Translations under genes and position numbers: made by a program | Notes under the pieces: model-generated | The model's database searches: none | Told to the model about the DNA's origin: nothing | The model's input: the letters and a program-made list of their open reading frames with translations, nothing else | In this document: one piece after another, positions 38,488 through 47,857 of the stretch | Position numbering within the stretch: position 1 is the first letter of the stretch | Layout: the number at the start of each line of letters is the position of its first letter | Source: Paracoccus ravus | GTDB lineage: Bacteria; Pseudomonadota; Alphaproteobacteria; Rhodobacterales; Rhodobacteraceae | Assembly: GCF_004522175.1 (NCBI RefSeq) | Contig: NZ_SDEB01000006.1 | Span: 62,001-126,000 of the forward strand | Length of the DNA: 64,000 nucleotides | Direction of reading: 5' to 3'

Positions 38488-39684
38488 ATGGCGGATTTCA
38501 ACACGATCGACGACCTCGACCTTGATGGAAAGGTGGTCCTGACCCGCGTGGACGTGAACGTGCCGGTCGAGAATGGTCAGGTGACCGATGCCACGCGGAT
38601 CGAAAAGATCGTGCCTACGGTCAAGGATATCCAGGCCAAGGGCGGGATTCCGGTCCTGCTTGCGCATTTCGACCGCCCCAAGGGCAAGCGCGTCGATTCG
38701 ATGAGCCTGAAGATCGTTGTTCCGGCGCTGGAAAAGGCGCTTGGCCAACCGGTGAAATTCGCCGACGAGGCCATTGGCGGGCCGGCGAAACGCGCCGTTT
38801 CGGAACTGCAGGCGGGCGATGTGCTGCTGCTTGAGAATACCCGCTTCTACCCCGGCGAAGAAGAGAACGACGCGACCTTTTCGGCCTCGCTCGCCGCGCT
38901 CGGCAGCGCCTATGTCAACGATGCCTTCTCGGCGGCGCATCGCGCGCATGCCTCGACCGAGGGCATCGCCCGTCTGCTGCCCGCCGCGGCAGGCCGGTTG
39001 ATGGAGGCCGAGTTGAAGGCCCTCGACGCCGCCCTTGGCACGCCGCAGCGCCCGGTGACCGCAGTCGTCGGAGGGGCCAAGGTCTCGACCAAGCTCGACC
39101 TGCTGTCGAACCTCATCACCAAGGTTGACCATCTGGTGATCGGCGGCGGCATGGCCAATACATTCCTTGTCGCCAAGGGCATCGAGGTCGGCAAATCCCT
39201 CGCCGAGCGCGACATGGCCGACACCGCGCGCGAGATCCTTGCCAATGCCGAGGGCGCGGGCTGCACCATTCACCTGCCGGTCGATGTCGTCGTCGCACGC
39301 GAGTTCAAGGCTGGGGCCGAGAACGAGACCGTCGCCGCCGATGCCTGCCCCTCGGATGCGATGATCCTCGATGCGGGTCCCCAGACCGTGGCCGGCATCC
39401 GCGAGGTTTTTGAGGCCTCGCGCACGCTGATCTGGAACGGCCCCCTGGGCGCATTCGAGATCGCCCCCTTTGACGCCGCGACCAATGCGGCTGCGCAAGA
39501 GGCCGCGCGCCTGACCCGTGACGGGCGCCTGACCTCGGTCGCGGGCGGCGGCGATACCGTGGCGGCGCTGAACAAGGCGGGCGTGGCGGGCGACTTCACC
39601 TTCATCTCGACGGCGGGCGGGGCCTTTCTCGAATGGATGGAGGGCAAGGATCTGCCCGGCGTCGCGGCGCTGCAGAAACGCTGA
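38488..39684 (+). CDS. pgk: Phosphoglycerate kinase
   Basis: Pgk transfers phosphate from 1,3-bisphosphoglycerate to ADP in glycolysis. The 398-residue protein starts at the ATG at 38488 ([30 protein letters not shown]), with AGGAAAGG upstream. The 3-phosphoglycerate-binding residues are in [17 protein letters not shown] and [14 protein letters not shown]. The nucleotide domain has [36 protein letters not shown] and [12 protein letters not shown]. It is divergent from ppiB and ends at a terminator. Confidence 0.97.
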   Translation: MADFNTIDDLDLDGKVVLTRVDVNVPVENGQVTDATRIEKIVPTVKDIQAKGGIPVLLAHFDRPKGKRVDSMSLKIVVPALEKALGQPVKFADEAIGGPAKRAVSELQAGDVLLLENTRFYPGEEENDATFSASLAALGSAYVNDAFSAAHRAHASTEGIARLLPAAAGRLMEAELKALDAALGTPQRPVTAVVGGAKVSTKLDLLSNLITKVDHLVIGGGMANTFLVAKGIEVGKSLAERDMADTAREILANAEGAGCTIHLPVDVVVAREFKAGAENETVAADACPSDAMILDAGPQTVAGIREVFEASRTLIWNGPLGAFEIAPFDAATNAAAQEAARLTRDGRLTSVAGGGDTVAALNKAGVAGDFTFISTAGGAFLEWMEGKDLPGVAALQKR

Positions 39685-39695
39685 GATCCGAGCGA

Positions 39696-39715
39696 GGGCC
39701 CTGCGGGGCCCTTTT
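39696..39715 (+). terminator. Intrinsic terminator of pgk
   Basis: GGGCCC, a TGCG loop and GGGCCC are followed by TTTT, 12 bases after the pgk stop. Confidence 0.8.
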
Positions 39716-39736
39716 CGTTGGGACTCGCTCGACGAT

Positions 39737-40198
39737 GTTGCACAAATTATCCGAGGGCCGCCGCGCCCGCCCCAGTTGACGGCTTGGATCCGGTCCATGA
39801 CGCCGCAGTCGCGCGGTCCGAGAAAGGGGGGGATGCGGATTTGGATTTCGGCGCTCTGACGGCGGAGTCCCGTGACATGTGCCGCTCGCCTAAGCGCTGG
39901 AGGCAGTTCATATGAATGGCCAATTCGGCGACCGTTTCGGATCATCGTGCTGCAAACCAGATCCTGTCCGGCGCGGACCTGAGCGACAGCGACGCAGCGC
40001 TGCGTTATGATCTGACCCACTCGTCCTGCGGTCGCGGCTTTGAGGTGGCGTCCGCGTGACCACGATCTGACTGCAAGCGCCATCTCAGTGGTTCCGCCTC
40101 AACGATCTTCGCCCTCCCCCGGATGATTGCCGAACAGACGGCGGGCGGATCGCGAGCGCGGGGAACTCTGATCTTTTCTTTTGCCCCAGTTGTGCAAC
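39737..40198. mobile_element. Probable insertion-sequence remnant between pgk and fbaB
   Basis: A perfect 9-base inverted pair, GTTGCACAA (39737-39745) and TTGTGCAAC (40190-40198), brackets 444 bases that carry no intact gene. Ends with a GTTGCACAA core are familiar to me from IS5- and IS6-related elements of alphaproteobacteria. The interior shows no transposase I can recognise, so this would be a deleted or decayed copy. No target-site duplication is evident. The pgk-fbaB gap (39685-40345) is the longest gene-poor stretch in the window. The rest holds the pgk terminator, a small GC hairpin (40206-40220) and the fbaB upstream region. Confidence 0.4.
39916..40059 (+). CDS. Possible 47-residue open frame inside the IS-like remnant
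   Basis: An ATG-to-TGA frame begins MANSATVSDHRAANQ and ends GRGFEVASA. It has no clear ribosome site and I recognise no family. It may be a chance frame or a fragment of a gene interrupted or moved by the element around it. Confidence 0.15.
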   Translation: MANSATVSDHRAANQILSGADLSDSDAALRYDLTHSSCGRGFEVASA

Positions 40199-40345
40199 GC
40201 ACTTTGCCGCGCGACGCGGCAGATGTTCACGGAACTGCAAGCTTCGGACCTTAGGCAATGAAATGTCAGGCCTGTGTTAGCGCAACCCGAATTGCTCTCG
40301 GCGGTGGTTTTGCTAAGTCACGGCCAAACTGGATTGGAGTTTCAG

Positions 40346-41275
40346 ATGCAAATGACCGATACTGTCCGCAAGATCCTCGCCAATTACGAAGGCGAGACCC
40401 CCGGCGTGAAAGCGCAACTGGCGCGCATGCTGATGACCGGCAAGCTTGCGGGCACCGGCAAGATGATCATCCTGCCCGTGGACCAGGGCTTCGAGCACGG
40501 CCCGGCGCGCAGCTTCGCTCCGAATATCGCGGGCTACGACCCCCATTACCACTACCAGCTGGCCATCGACGCAGGGCTTAACGCCTATGCCGCACCGCTG
40601 GGCATGATCGAGGCTGGCGCGGACACCTTCGCTGGTCAGATCCCGACCATCCTGAAAGTGAACTCGGCCAATTCGCTGATGTCGAACACTGCGGGCAAGA
40701 ACCAGGCGATCACCGCTTCGGTCGATGACGCGCTGCGTCTGGGCTGCTCGGCCATCGGCTTCACCATCTATCCGGGTTCGGATCTGGCGCTCGACATGTT
40801 CGAAGAGATCGTCGAGATGCGCAAGGAAGCTGCCGCCAAGGGCGTCGCGACCGTGATCTGGTCCTATCCGCGTGGCGAGGCGATCACCAAGGACGGAGAA
40901 ACCGCGATCGATGTCGCGGCCTATGCCGCCCAGATCGCTGCCCTGATCGGCGCCCATATCATCAAGATTAAGCTCTCGACCGACCACCTGATGCTGCCGG
41001 AAGCGAAGAAGGTCTACGAGGACAAGCAGATCGACATCGCGACCCAGGCCAAGCGCGTCGAGCATTGCATGCAGGCATCCTTCGCCGGCCGCCGCATCGT
41101 CGTCTTCTCGGGCGGCGCCGCGAAAGGTGCCGATGCCGTCTATGACGACGCCCGCGCGATCCGCGACGGCGGCGGCAATGGCTCGATCATCGGCCGCAAC
41201 AGCTTCCAGCGCTCGCGCGAGGATGCGCTGGACATGCTGTCGAAGCTCGTCGACATCTATCTGGGCAAGGCCTGA
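40346..41275 (+). CDS. fbaB: Class I fructose-bisphosphate aldolase, FbaB (DhnA) type
   Basis: This enzyme cleaves fructose-1,6-bisphosphate through a lysine Schiff base. The 309-residue protein starts at the ATG at 40346, with GGAG upstream; a second ATG two codons later is possible. FbaB-type landmarks are GKMIILPVDQGFEHGPARSF, YHYQLAIDAGLNAYA, STDHLMLPEAKK and RIVVFSGGAAKGAD. The candidate Schiff-base lysine lies in the strand AHIIKIKLSTDH. It is transcribed separately from pgk and ends at a terminator shared with the repeat element. Confidence 0.93.
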   Translation: MQMTDTVRKILANYEGETPGVKAQLARMLMTGKLAGTGKMIILPVDQGFEHGPARSFAPNIAGYDPHYHYQLAIDAGLNAYAAPLGMIEAGADTFAGQIPTILKVNSANSLMSNTAGKNQAITASVDDALRLGCSAIGFTIYPGSDLALDMFEEIVEMRKEAAAKGVATVIWSYPRGEAITKDGETAIDVAAYAAQIAALIGAHIIKIKLSTDHLMLPEAKKVYEDKQIDIATQAKRVEHCMQASFAGRRIVVFSGGAAKGADAVYDDARAIRDGGGNGSIIGRNSFQRSREDALDMLSKLVDIYLGKA

Positions 41276-41306
41276 TCGCGGTCAGTGGGGGTTTCACACC
41301 CCCACA

Positions 41307-41337
41307 CCCCCGTGGGATATTTCAGCAAGAAAGAAAG
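41307..41337. repeat. Intergenic element, copy 2 (GGGATATTTC...CAAGAAAGAA)
   Basis: ACCCCCGTGGGATATTTC followed by AGCAAGAAAGAAAG matches the element at 11027-11054. A stem GTGGGGG/CCCCCAC (41285-41305) precedes it, just as a GC stem precedes copy 1, and the fbaB terminator follows and overlaps its last bases. Confidence 0.5.
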
Positions 41338-41362
41338 GGCGTCCGCCGGGCGCCCTTTTCCT
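41334..41362 (+). terminator. Intrinsic terminator of fbaB
   Basis: AAAGGGCG and CGCCCTTT pair around a 9-base loop (41334-41358), followed by a T-rich tail TCCTTTT. It lies about 60 bases after the fbaB stop. Confidence 0.75.
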
Positions 41363-41411
41363 TTTGGCCAGGAAAGCCTAGTTTCCGCCCGAATGAATGA
41401 AGGATGGGTGC

Positions 41412-42542
41412 ATGTCGTTTTTCTCGAAACTGCGCGACCGGCTGACGCGGTCCTCGTCGAAGATCGGCGCGGGTCTGGATGATATCGTCTCGGAGGGTGC
41501 GGTCTCGGAGAATGTCGCAATGCCTGCCGAACCCGCCGCGCCTGCGCCTTTTGCACCCCCCGCGCCGGAGCCCGAGGCGCCACCAGCGCCCGAGCGGACA
41601 GCCCCCGCTGCGACCGAGCCTGCCCCTGAGCCTGTCACCGAGCCTGCCACCGCGCGTCCGGGCATCATGGGACGGCTCTTCGGCCGCTCGGGGGCAGAGG
41701 CCGAGCCGCGCCGCGAGCTTGACGATGCGATGCTGGAAGATCTCGAAGAGATGCTCATCCAATCCGATATGGGCGTCGAGACCGCCTTGCGCGTCACCGC
41801 CAATATCGCCCAGGGGCGGATGGGGCGTCGCGTCTCGGCCACCGAACTCAAGGAATTGCTGGCCGATGAGGTCGCGCGCATCATGACCCCGGTCGCCAAG
41901 CCCCTGCCGATCTATCCCAAGCGACCGCAGGTCGTGCTGGTCGTCGGCGTGAACGGCTCGGGCAAGACCACGACCATCGGCAAGCTCGCCAGCCAGTTCA
42001 AGGCGGCGGGCAAGAATGTCGTGATCGCGGCGGGCGACACGTTCCGCGCCGCGGCGGTCGAGCAGCTTCAGGTCTGGGGCAAGCGTGCCGGCGTGCCGGT
42101 GATGACCGCGCCCGAGGGCTCGGACCCCGCGAGCCTCGCCTTTGACGCCATGGTGCGGGCCGAGGCCGAGGGCGCGGATCTCTTGATGATCGACACTGCC
42201 GGGCGTCTGCAGAACCGTCAGGACCTGATGGAGGAGCTGGCCAAAATCGTCCGCGTCATCCGCAAGAAGGACCCCTCTGCCCCGCATAACACCCTGCTGG
42301 TGCTAGATGCGACCACCGGGCAGAATGCGCTGAGCCAGGTCGAAACCTTTCAGAAGCTCGCCGATGTCTCGGGGCTGGTGATGACCAAGCTCGACGGCAC
42401 GGCGCGCGGCGGCGTGCTGGTCGCACTGGCCGACCGTTTCGGCCTGCCGATCCATGCCATCGGCGTGGGCGAGCAGATCGACGATCTGGACGCTTTCGAC
42501 GCGCGCGAATTTGCGCGTGCGCTGGTGGGGCTCGGGGATTGA
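41412..42542 (+). CDS. ftsY: Signal recognition particle receptor FtsY
   Basis: FtsY receives SRP-ribosome complexes at the inner membrane. The 376-residue protein starts at the ATG at 41412 (MSFFSKLRDRLTRSSSKIGAGLDDIV); the N-terminal helix may bind membrane. Residues about 40-85 form an alanine- and proline-rich acidic linker. The NG GTPase domain follows: VVGVNGSGKTTTIGKLA (G1), GDTFRAAAVEQL, LMIDTAGRLQNR (G3), VMTKLDGTARGGVLVA (G4) and AIGVGEQIDDLDAFDAREFARALVG at the end. It stands alone, not with ffh or ftsEX. Confidence 0.95.
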   Translation: MSFFSKLRDRLTRSSSKIGAGLDDIVSEGAVSENVAMPAEPAAPAPFAPPAPEPEAPPAPERTAPAATEPAPEPVTEPATARPGIMGRLFGRSGAEAEPRRELDDAMLEDLEEMLIQSDMGVETALRVTANIAQGRMGRRVSATELKELLADEVARIMTPVAKPLPIYPKRPQVVLVVGVNGSGKTTTIGKLASQFKAAGKNVVIAAGDTFRAAAVEQLQVWGKRAGVPVMTAPEGSDPASLAFDAMVRAEAEGADLLMIDTAGRLQNRQDLMEELAKIVRVIRKKDPSAPHNTLLVLDATTGQNALSQVETFQKLADVSGLVMTKLDGTARGGVLVALADRFGLPIHAIGVGEQIDDLDAFDAREFARALVGLGD

Positions 42543-42587
42543 TCGGAGAGGGCCGAGACGCGCGGCGTCACGGCCCGGTTCACGGCC

Positions 42588-42956
42588 TCACGGCTTCACG
42601 AGATGTGCATCGGTCTTGGTCGTTTCCTCGATCACGACATTGCCTTCGGCATCGGCGGCAGGCATCGACACGTCTTGCGGTGGCACGAAAGGCGCGGTGA
42701 TTTCGGCCTTTTTCGATTTCTTGTCATAGATGCAGACAAAGCGATCCGCACCGCCATCGGGCAAAGTCGTGATCAAGAGCGCCGCGCCATAGCTTTCAGA
42801 GCCGAAGGGATTCACCTCGATCCCGGTCTCACCCTCGGTCGGGGCAAGGGCGGTGCAGGCCGTCTCGACCTCGGCCTGGAATTCCTTCCAAGCCTCATCG
42901 GTCGAACCCAAGGCCGGTGTCGCGGCAAGAGCAAGCAACAGAAGGGGCAGGCGCAT
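42588..42956 (-). CDS. Small secreted protein of unknown function
   Basis: The 122-residue product starts at the ATG at 42956 with AAGGAG upstream. It has a signal peptide (MRLPLLLLALAATPALG). The mature part (STDEAWKEFQAEVETACTALAP, GIEVNPFGSESYGAALLITTLPDGGADRFVCIYDKKSKKAEIT) has two cysteines that could pair. I do not recognise a family. It converges on ftsY, with 45 bases between stops. Confidence 0.72.
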   Translation of the reverse strand: MRLPLLLLALAATPALGSTDEAWKEFQAEVETACTALAPTEGETGIEVNPFGSESYGAALLITTLPDGGADRFVCIYDKKSKKAEITAPFVPPQDVSMPAADAEGNVVIEETTKTDAHLVKP

Positions 42957-43428
42957 TGTCGGTCTCCTTCGAAAGCTTCGACCCAACGCCCCTGCCCCAT
43001 CCACGGTTTCTCGAGACCCGGAGCCTGGGGCCCACGATATTGCTTCATGCCGTTTCCTGGGGCTTGTGCTGGTCCGGACCCGCGCCGGTGGTGAACCTTT
43101 CCGGGGCTCAGACCCTTGACCGGTTTTCGCACCGGCGTCACCTTCTCATTGGTCGCGAGCGATGTTGTTCAGCGATCATGGCACCGAACCAAAGCAAACT
43201 CCGCAGGAAGCCAAGGCGCCCGATGGGCCCTGCCTTGCGGAACGGCCGACCGGCATCGGCGGGAACGGCGGAGCAGAACGCGCCCCGGGCCGCGGCGAAT
43301 CCGGCAGGCGTGACCCGGCGGCCACGCCCCGCGCATTCGAGCGTCAAGATTGATGCCGAGAAAAGTGGACAAATAGAAAAGCGGAGGGCAAGGTTTTCCT
43401 AGAACTGGCTGGCAGGGGTTTGGATTTA
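42957..43428. other. 472-base gap upstream of the RND pump genes
   Basis: Short open frames occur in all six frames but none has a ribosome site plus a recognisable family. One stem, GGCGTG/CACGCC, is at 43307-43328. The gap separates the divergent secreted-protein gene and RND operon and should hold their promoters, but I could not place a convincing -35/-10 pair or operator. No regulator gene such as a TetR repressor is present. Confidence 0.5.
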
Positions 43429-44544
43429 ATGCTCTTCATTCGCCGTTTCCGCTCACTTCCGACCCTTGTCCTGATTCTTACCGCTGCAGCGCTGCACGCA
43501 CAGGAACCGGCCCCGCCTCCGGAAGTCCGGGCCCAGCAGGCCGCCTCCCGCGTCCTGCACCCGGCCTTTGAATATCCCGGATCGCTGGAATCGCTCGAAA
43601 CGGCGTCGATCCGGCCACAGATCTCGGCGCGGATCATCGAGCGCAATGTCACTCCGGGCGAGACGGTCCGCAAAGGCGATGTGCTTTTCGTCCTGGACGA
43701 CCGCGATTATGCGATTGCCGTCATGTCCGCCGAAGCAAGCGTTCGCCTCGCCCAGGCCACCCTTGGTCAGGCGCAGGCGGAATTTGAACGCTCCTCGGCG
43801 CTGGCCGATCGCGGCACGGCCTCGCAGCAGCAGCTTGATCTGGCGACCGCCACCCGCGACGCGGCGCAGGCCCAGCAGGCCATTGCCGAGGCCTCACTCG
43901 CCAAGGCGCGCAAGGATCTTGACGATACGAAGGTTCTTGCGCCTTTCGACGGGCGGATCAGCGCGGCGAGCAATGCCTCGGGGGATTATGTCACCCCGAC
44001 GAATGAGCTGGCGCAGATTGTGCGTCTCGATCCCATCTATTCGCTGAGCTATATCAGCCAGCAGGCCTATAACACATTCATGCGCGCGCAGCAGCAGGTC
44101 GAGCAGGCCACGGGTCAGGTCGCCGGCATGGACCTGAAGATCGAACTGGCCGATCACGAGCTTTACCCGCATGAAGGCAAGTTCATCGGTTGGGATTTTC
44201 AGGCCGCCGCGACAACCGGATCAATCGCCGCGCGGGTCGAATTTCCCAATCCTGACGGTTTCCTGCTTCCCGGTGAGAATGTCACCGTCCATGGCCGTTC
44301 CCGGCTGGGGGTCGATGCCGTCCTGGTACCGCAACGCGCCGTGTCGCAGGACCAGCAGGGCCATTTCCTGATGCTCGTGGCCGAGGACGGCACGGTCGAG
44401 CGTCGCAATGTCGAGATGGGCATCCGCGACGGCACCGATTGGGTCGTGCGCGAGGGGCTGGAGGTCGGCGAGACATTCATCGTGGACGGGCTGCAAAAGG
44501 CAAGACCCGGACAGAAAGTGACCATCGCCCCCGCGGAACAGTGA
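43429..44544 (+). CDS. RND efflux pump periplasmic adaptor (membrane-fusion protein)
   Basis: The adaptor links an RND pump to an outer-membrane channel. The 371-residue protein starts at the ATG at 43429, with a hydrophobic signal segment (LPTLVLILTAAALHAQ). The lipoyl-like half motifs EYPGSLESLETASIRPQISARIIERNVTPGETVRKGDVLFVLD and DTKVLAPFDGRISAASNASGDYVTP flank a helical hairpin rich in A, Q and E. A beta-barrel and membrane-proximal domain follow (VLVPQRAVSQDQQGHFLML). It precedes the pump gene by 29 bases. The outer-membrane channel gene is not nearby. Confidence 0.92.
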   Translation: MLFIRRFRSLPTLVLILTAAALHAQEPAPPPEVRAQQAASRVLHPAFEYPGSLESLETASIRPQISARIIERNVTPGETVRKGDVLFVLDDRDYAIAVMSAEASVRLAQATLGQAQAEFERSSALADRGTASQQQLDLATATRDAAQAQQAIAEASLAKARKDLDDTKVLAPFDGRISAASNASGDYVTPTNELAQIVRLDPIYSLSYISQQAYNTFMRAQQQVEQATGQVAGMDLKIELADHELYPHEGKFIGWDFQAAATTGSIAARVEFPNPDGFLLPGENVTVHGRSRLGVDAVLVPQRAVSQDQQGHFLMLVAEDGTVERRNVEMGIRDGTDWVVREGLEVGETFIVDGLQKARPGQKVTIAPAEQ

Positions 44545-44573
44545 CGGTCGGGTAGACAGAACGGGGGACAGAT

Positions 44574-47500
44574 ATGGGACCGCAATTCTTCATCCGACGT
44601 CCGAAATTCGCCTTTGTCATCTCGATCATCATCACGCTCATGGGCCTTCTGGCCACGGTCGTGATGCCGATCGACCAGTTTCCGGACATCCAGTCGCCCA
44701 AGATCGTGGTGCGCGCCAATTTCCCGGGTGCCAGCGCCGCGACGGTGCGCGACACCGTGGCCGCCCCGATCGAGGCCGAGGTGAACGGTGCCGAGGGCAT
44801 GGTCTATATGCAATCCACCTCGGCCGGCGATGGCAGCTATGTCCTGACCATCACCTTCGACATCGGGGTCGATGCGGATCTGGCTCAGGTCGATATCCAG
44901 AACCGTGTTGCGCTGGCCGAACCCAGCCTGCCGGCCGAGGTGCTGCAGCGCGGGCTGCGGGTGCGCAAGCGGTCCTCGGACATGCTGATGGTTGTGAACC
45001 TGATTTCCCCCGACGGCACGTTCGACGGCGTCTTCATGTCGAACTATGCCACGCTGAACGTGGTGGATGAATTGGCGCGGGTTCCCGGCGTGGGCGAGGC
45101 CAGCATCATCGGCCAGCAGGATTACGGCATGCGGATCTGGCTCAATCCGTTGCGCCTGACCGCCGAGGGCATCAGTGTCAACGAGGTCGTCGCCGCCATC
45201 AAGGAGCAGAACGCCGTCGCGGCGCTTGGCACTTTGGGCGCAGCGCCCAGCCCGGATGAGACACAGTTCCAATATGCCCTTACCACGACCTCGCGCCTCG
45301 TTTCGCCCGAGGAATTCGGAAATATCGTGCTGCGCGCAAATGCCTCGGGTTCCGTCCTGCGGCTCAAGGACGTGGCCCGCGTCGAACTGGGCGCGCAGAC
45401 CTACAAGGCCAATGGCGAATTCAACAACCAGCCCTCGACCGTGCTTGCGATCTACAAGCTGTCGGACGCCAATTCGCTGGAGGTCGCCGAGGCGGTGCGC
45501 GCCAAGATCGAAGAGTTGAAAGCCGGTTTCCCCGAAGGGCTCGATTATCGCGTGGGCCATGACACCACCCTTTTCATCGAGGCCTCGCTGGAAGAGACGG
45601 TTCTGACGCTGATCTTTACCGTCATCCTCGTCATCGGCGTGACCTATTTGTTCCTCGGCAGCATTCGCGCGACGCTGATCCCCGCCATCGCTGTCCCTGT
45701 CTCTATCATCGGCACGCTGGCGGTGCTTTACGGCATCGGCCTGACCATCAATACGGTGACCCTATTCGCGCTGATCCTCGCCATCGGGGTCGTGGTCGAC
45801 GATGCGATCATCGTGGTCGAGAACGTCGAGCGCATCATGCACCACGACCACCTGCCCGCGCGCGAGGCGACAAAGGCCGCGATGAAAGAGGTCGCCGCCC
45901 CCATCATCGCCACCTCGCTGGTTCTGGCCGCAGTCTTTGGTCCGACCATGCTCTTGCCGGGCATGACGGGGCGGATGTTCTCGGAATTCGGCACGACGCT
46001 GGTGGTGGCGGTGTTGATCTCTATGGTGAACGCCATGACGCTCAGCCCGGCACTTGCAGCCATCCTGATGAAGGAAGGCGGGCGGCCAAATATCGTGATC
46101 CGCGGCTTCAACTGGGGATTCGAGCGGCTCACCAATGGTTATGTCGCGCTGGTCAGCTGGCTCGGACGGCATGTGCTGATCAGCCTCGCGCTGATCGTGG
46201 GCCTGCTCGCGAGCCTTTACGTGCTGTTCACCACAGTGCCGCAAAGCTTCGTTCCGAACGAGGATCAGGGCTACTTCATCGTCGATGTGACCCTTCCCGC
46301 CGCCGCCTCGCTGAACCGGACCGAGCTGGTGATGGATCAGATCATCGAAGCCTTGCAAGAGGACGAGGCGGTCGAAAACGTCATCTCGGTCAATGGTTTC
46401 AGCGTTCTCAACAATACGCTGCAATCCAATACCGGCTTCGCCATCGCCAAGCTCAAGCCCTGGGAGGAACGCAAATCTCCCGAGATGCTGCAAAGCGCCG
46501 TGCAGCAAAGGTATCAAGCCCGGTTCCAGGGCTTTACCGAGGCAAATATCCTGGTCTTCAACGCCCCGCCCATTCCGGGCCTGGGCGCGATGGCGGGTTT
46601 TTCCTTCGTGCTCGAGGATACGCAAGGCCGCAGCGCTGATGAGATGGCCGAAATTGCCACCAGCTTCTCGGCCGCAGCCAGCGCGCGGCCCGAGATCCTG
46701 CGCGCCTTCAGCACCTTCAGCCCCGGTGCGCCGCAATTCGCGCTCGAAGTCGACCGGATCCGCGCCAAGACGTTGGGGGTGGCGGTCAGCGATGTCTATA
46801 CGGCGCTTTCAGCGCTCTTCGGTCAGGCCTATATCAACGACTTCACCCTGTTCGGGCAGAGCTATCAGGTTTACCTGCAGGCCGACGCGCCCTATCGCCA
46901 GAAGGAAACCGATCTCAACCGGCTGACCGTCAAGAACAGCCGGGGCGAGATGGTCCCGCTGAACACTCTGGTCCAGGCGACTGACGGCCGCGGGCCCGAA
47001 TTGCTGAACCGCTACAACACCTATAGCTCGGTCACGATCCAGGGCGTGCCGAATGCCGCGGCCGGCTTCAGCACGGGCGATGCGATGACCGCTCTGGAAG
47101 AGGTGGCTGCCCAGACCCTGCCGATGGGGATGCGCTACGAATGGACCGGCTCCAGCCTCGAAGAGCGCAAATCCGGCAATGCCGTGCCGATTGCACTGGC
47201 GCTTTCGCTGGTCTTTACCCTGCTTTTCCTCACCGCGCTCTACGAATCCTTCCTGACCCCCTTTGCCATCATCCTGTCCGTTCCCGTGGCGATGATCGGA
47301 GCTTTTGCGGCGCTGCTGATTGCCGGGCAGCCGATCAGCCTCTATGGCCAGATCGGTCTGTTGCTGCTGCTGGGCCTCGCGGCCAAGACCGCCATCCTGA
47401 TCGTGGAGTTCGGCAAATCGCTGCGCGAACAGGAAAAGATGGGGGTCCAGGAAGCCATGGCCACCGCCGCAAGACTGCGCTTCCGTCCCGTGATGATGAC

Positions 47501-47705
47501 CAGCGTGGCCTTTATCGCCGGTGTCTTTCCGCTGATCATCGCAAGCGGCGCGGGCGCGGCCAGCCGCGTCTCTCTGGGTCTGGCGGTCTTTGGCGGGACG
47601 ATCATGATGGCCGTGATCGGAACGCTCTTCGTGCCGATCTTTTTCCGGCTGGTGCAGGCCCTGCGCGAGATCATCCACCGTGGCCCGACCAAGGCCCCGG
47701 AATAG
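44574..47705 (+). CDS. RND efflux pump inner-membrane transporter (HAE1 type)
   Basis: This proton-driven pump exports hydrophobic or amphiphilic compounds. The 1,043-residue length and two-fold repeat are normal for HAE1 pumps. The N-terminal span RRPKFAFVISIIITLMGLL is followed by the QFPDIQSPKIVVRANFPGASAATV porter region. The proton-relay aspartate pair is in GVVVDDAIIVVENVERI. A second porter block and five or six more spans end in VIGTLFVPIFFRLV. The ribosome site is ACGGGGG. Substrates cannot be inferred; the closest-looking relatives are MexF/AcrB-type pumps. Confidence 0.93.
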   Translation: MGPQFFIRRPKFAFVISIIITLMGLLATVVMPIDQFPDIQSPKIVVRANFPGASAATVRDTVAAPIEAEVNGAEGMVYMQSTSAGDGSYVLTITFDIGVDADLAQVDIQNRVALAEPSLPAEVLQRGLRVRKRSSDMLMVVNLISPDGTFDGVFMSNYATLNVVDELARVPGVGEASIIGQQDYGMRIWLNPLRLTAEGISVNEVVAAIKEQNAVAALGTLGAAPSPDETQFQYALTTTSRLVSPEEFGNIVLRANASGSVLRLKDVARVELGAQTYKANGEFNNQPSTVLAIYKLSDANSLEVAEAVRAKIEELKAGFPEGLDYRVGHDTTLFIEASLEETVLTLIFTVILVIGVTYLFLGSIRATLIPAIAVPVSIIGTLAVLYGIGLTINTVTLFALILAIGVVVDDAIIVVENVERIMHHDHLPAREATKAAMKEVAAPIIATSLVLAAVFGPTMLLPGMTGRMFSEFGTTLVVAVLISMVNAMTLSPALAAILMKEGGRPNIVIRGFNWGFERLTNGYVALVSWLGRHVLISLALIVGLLASLYVLFTTVPQSFVPNEDQGYFIVDVTLPAAASLNRTELVMDQIIEALQEDEAVENVISVNGFSVLNNTLQSNTGFAIAKLKPWEERKSPEMLQSAVQQRYQARFQGFTEANILVFNAPPIPGLGAMAGFSFVLEDTQGRSADEMAEIATSFSAAASARPEILRAFSTFSPGAPQFALEVDRIRAKTLGVAVSDVYTALSALFGQAYINDFTLFGQSYQVYLQADAPYRQKETDLNRLTVKNSRGEMVPLNTLVQATDGRGPELLNRYNTYSSVTIQGVPNAAAGFSTGDAMTALEEVAAQTLPMGMRYEWTGSSLEERKSGNAVPIALALSLVFTLLFLTALYESFLTPFAIILSVPVAMIGAFAALLIAGQPISLYGQIGLLLLLGLAAKTAILIVEFGKSLREQEKMGVQEAMATAARLRFRPVMMTSVAFIAGVFPLIIASGAGAASRVSLGLAVFGGTIMMAVIGTLFVPIFFRLVQALREIIHRGPTKAPE

Positions 47706-47737
47706 GCGCTGGCGTCATCGCGCATCCAGAGATCCAA

Positions 47738-47766
47738 GGGTGACCGATCGACCTGCGCGGTCACCC
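47738..47766 (+). other. Hairpin downstream of the RND operon
   Basis: GGGTGACC and GGTCACCC pair perfectly (8 bp) around a 13-base loop, 33 bases after the pump stop. No T run follows on either strand. It could act in the transcript end of the pump operon or of the convergent tRNA-Tyr. Confidence 0.35.
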
Positions 47767-47857
47767 GAGACAAGGCTGCGGGTCAGTTCGTGAAGTGTTG
47801 GGTTCAGTCCACCCTCACGACGGATCCACCACTCAAGCACCTGAAAATTGGGAAAAG

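Noticed and set aside
38311..40083. Long reverse-strand frame running from the pgk region into ppiB (760 codons in total)
   Set aside because: Only the last 169 codons are cyclophilin and they have their own ATG and ribosome site; the rest is antisense to pgk.
42917..43402. 161-codon forward frame before the RND adaptor gene
   Set aside because: It begins inside the secreted-protein gene on the other strand, has no ribosome site and resembles no family.
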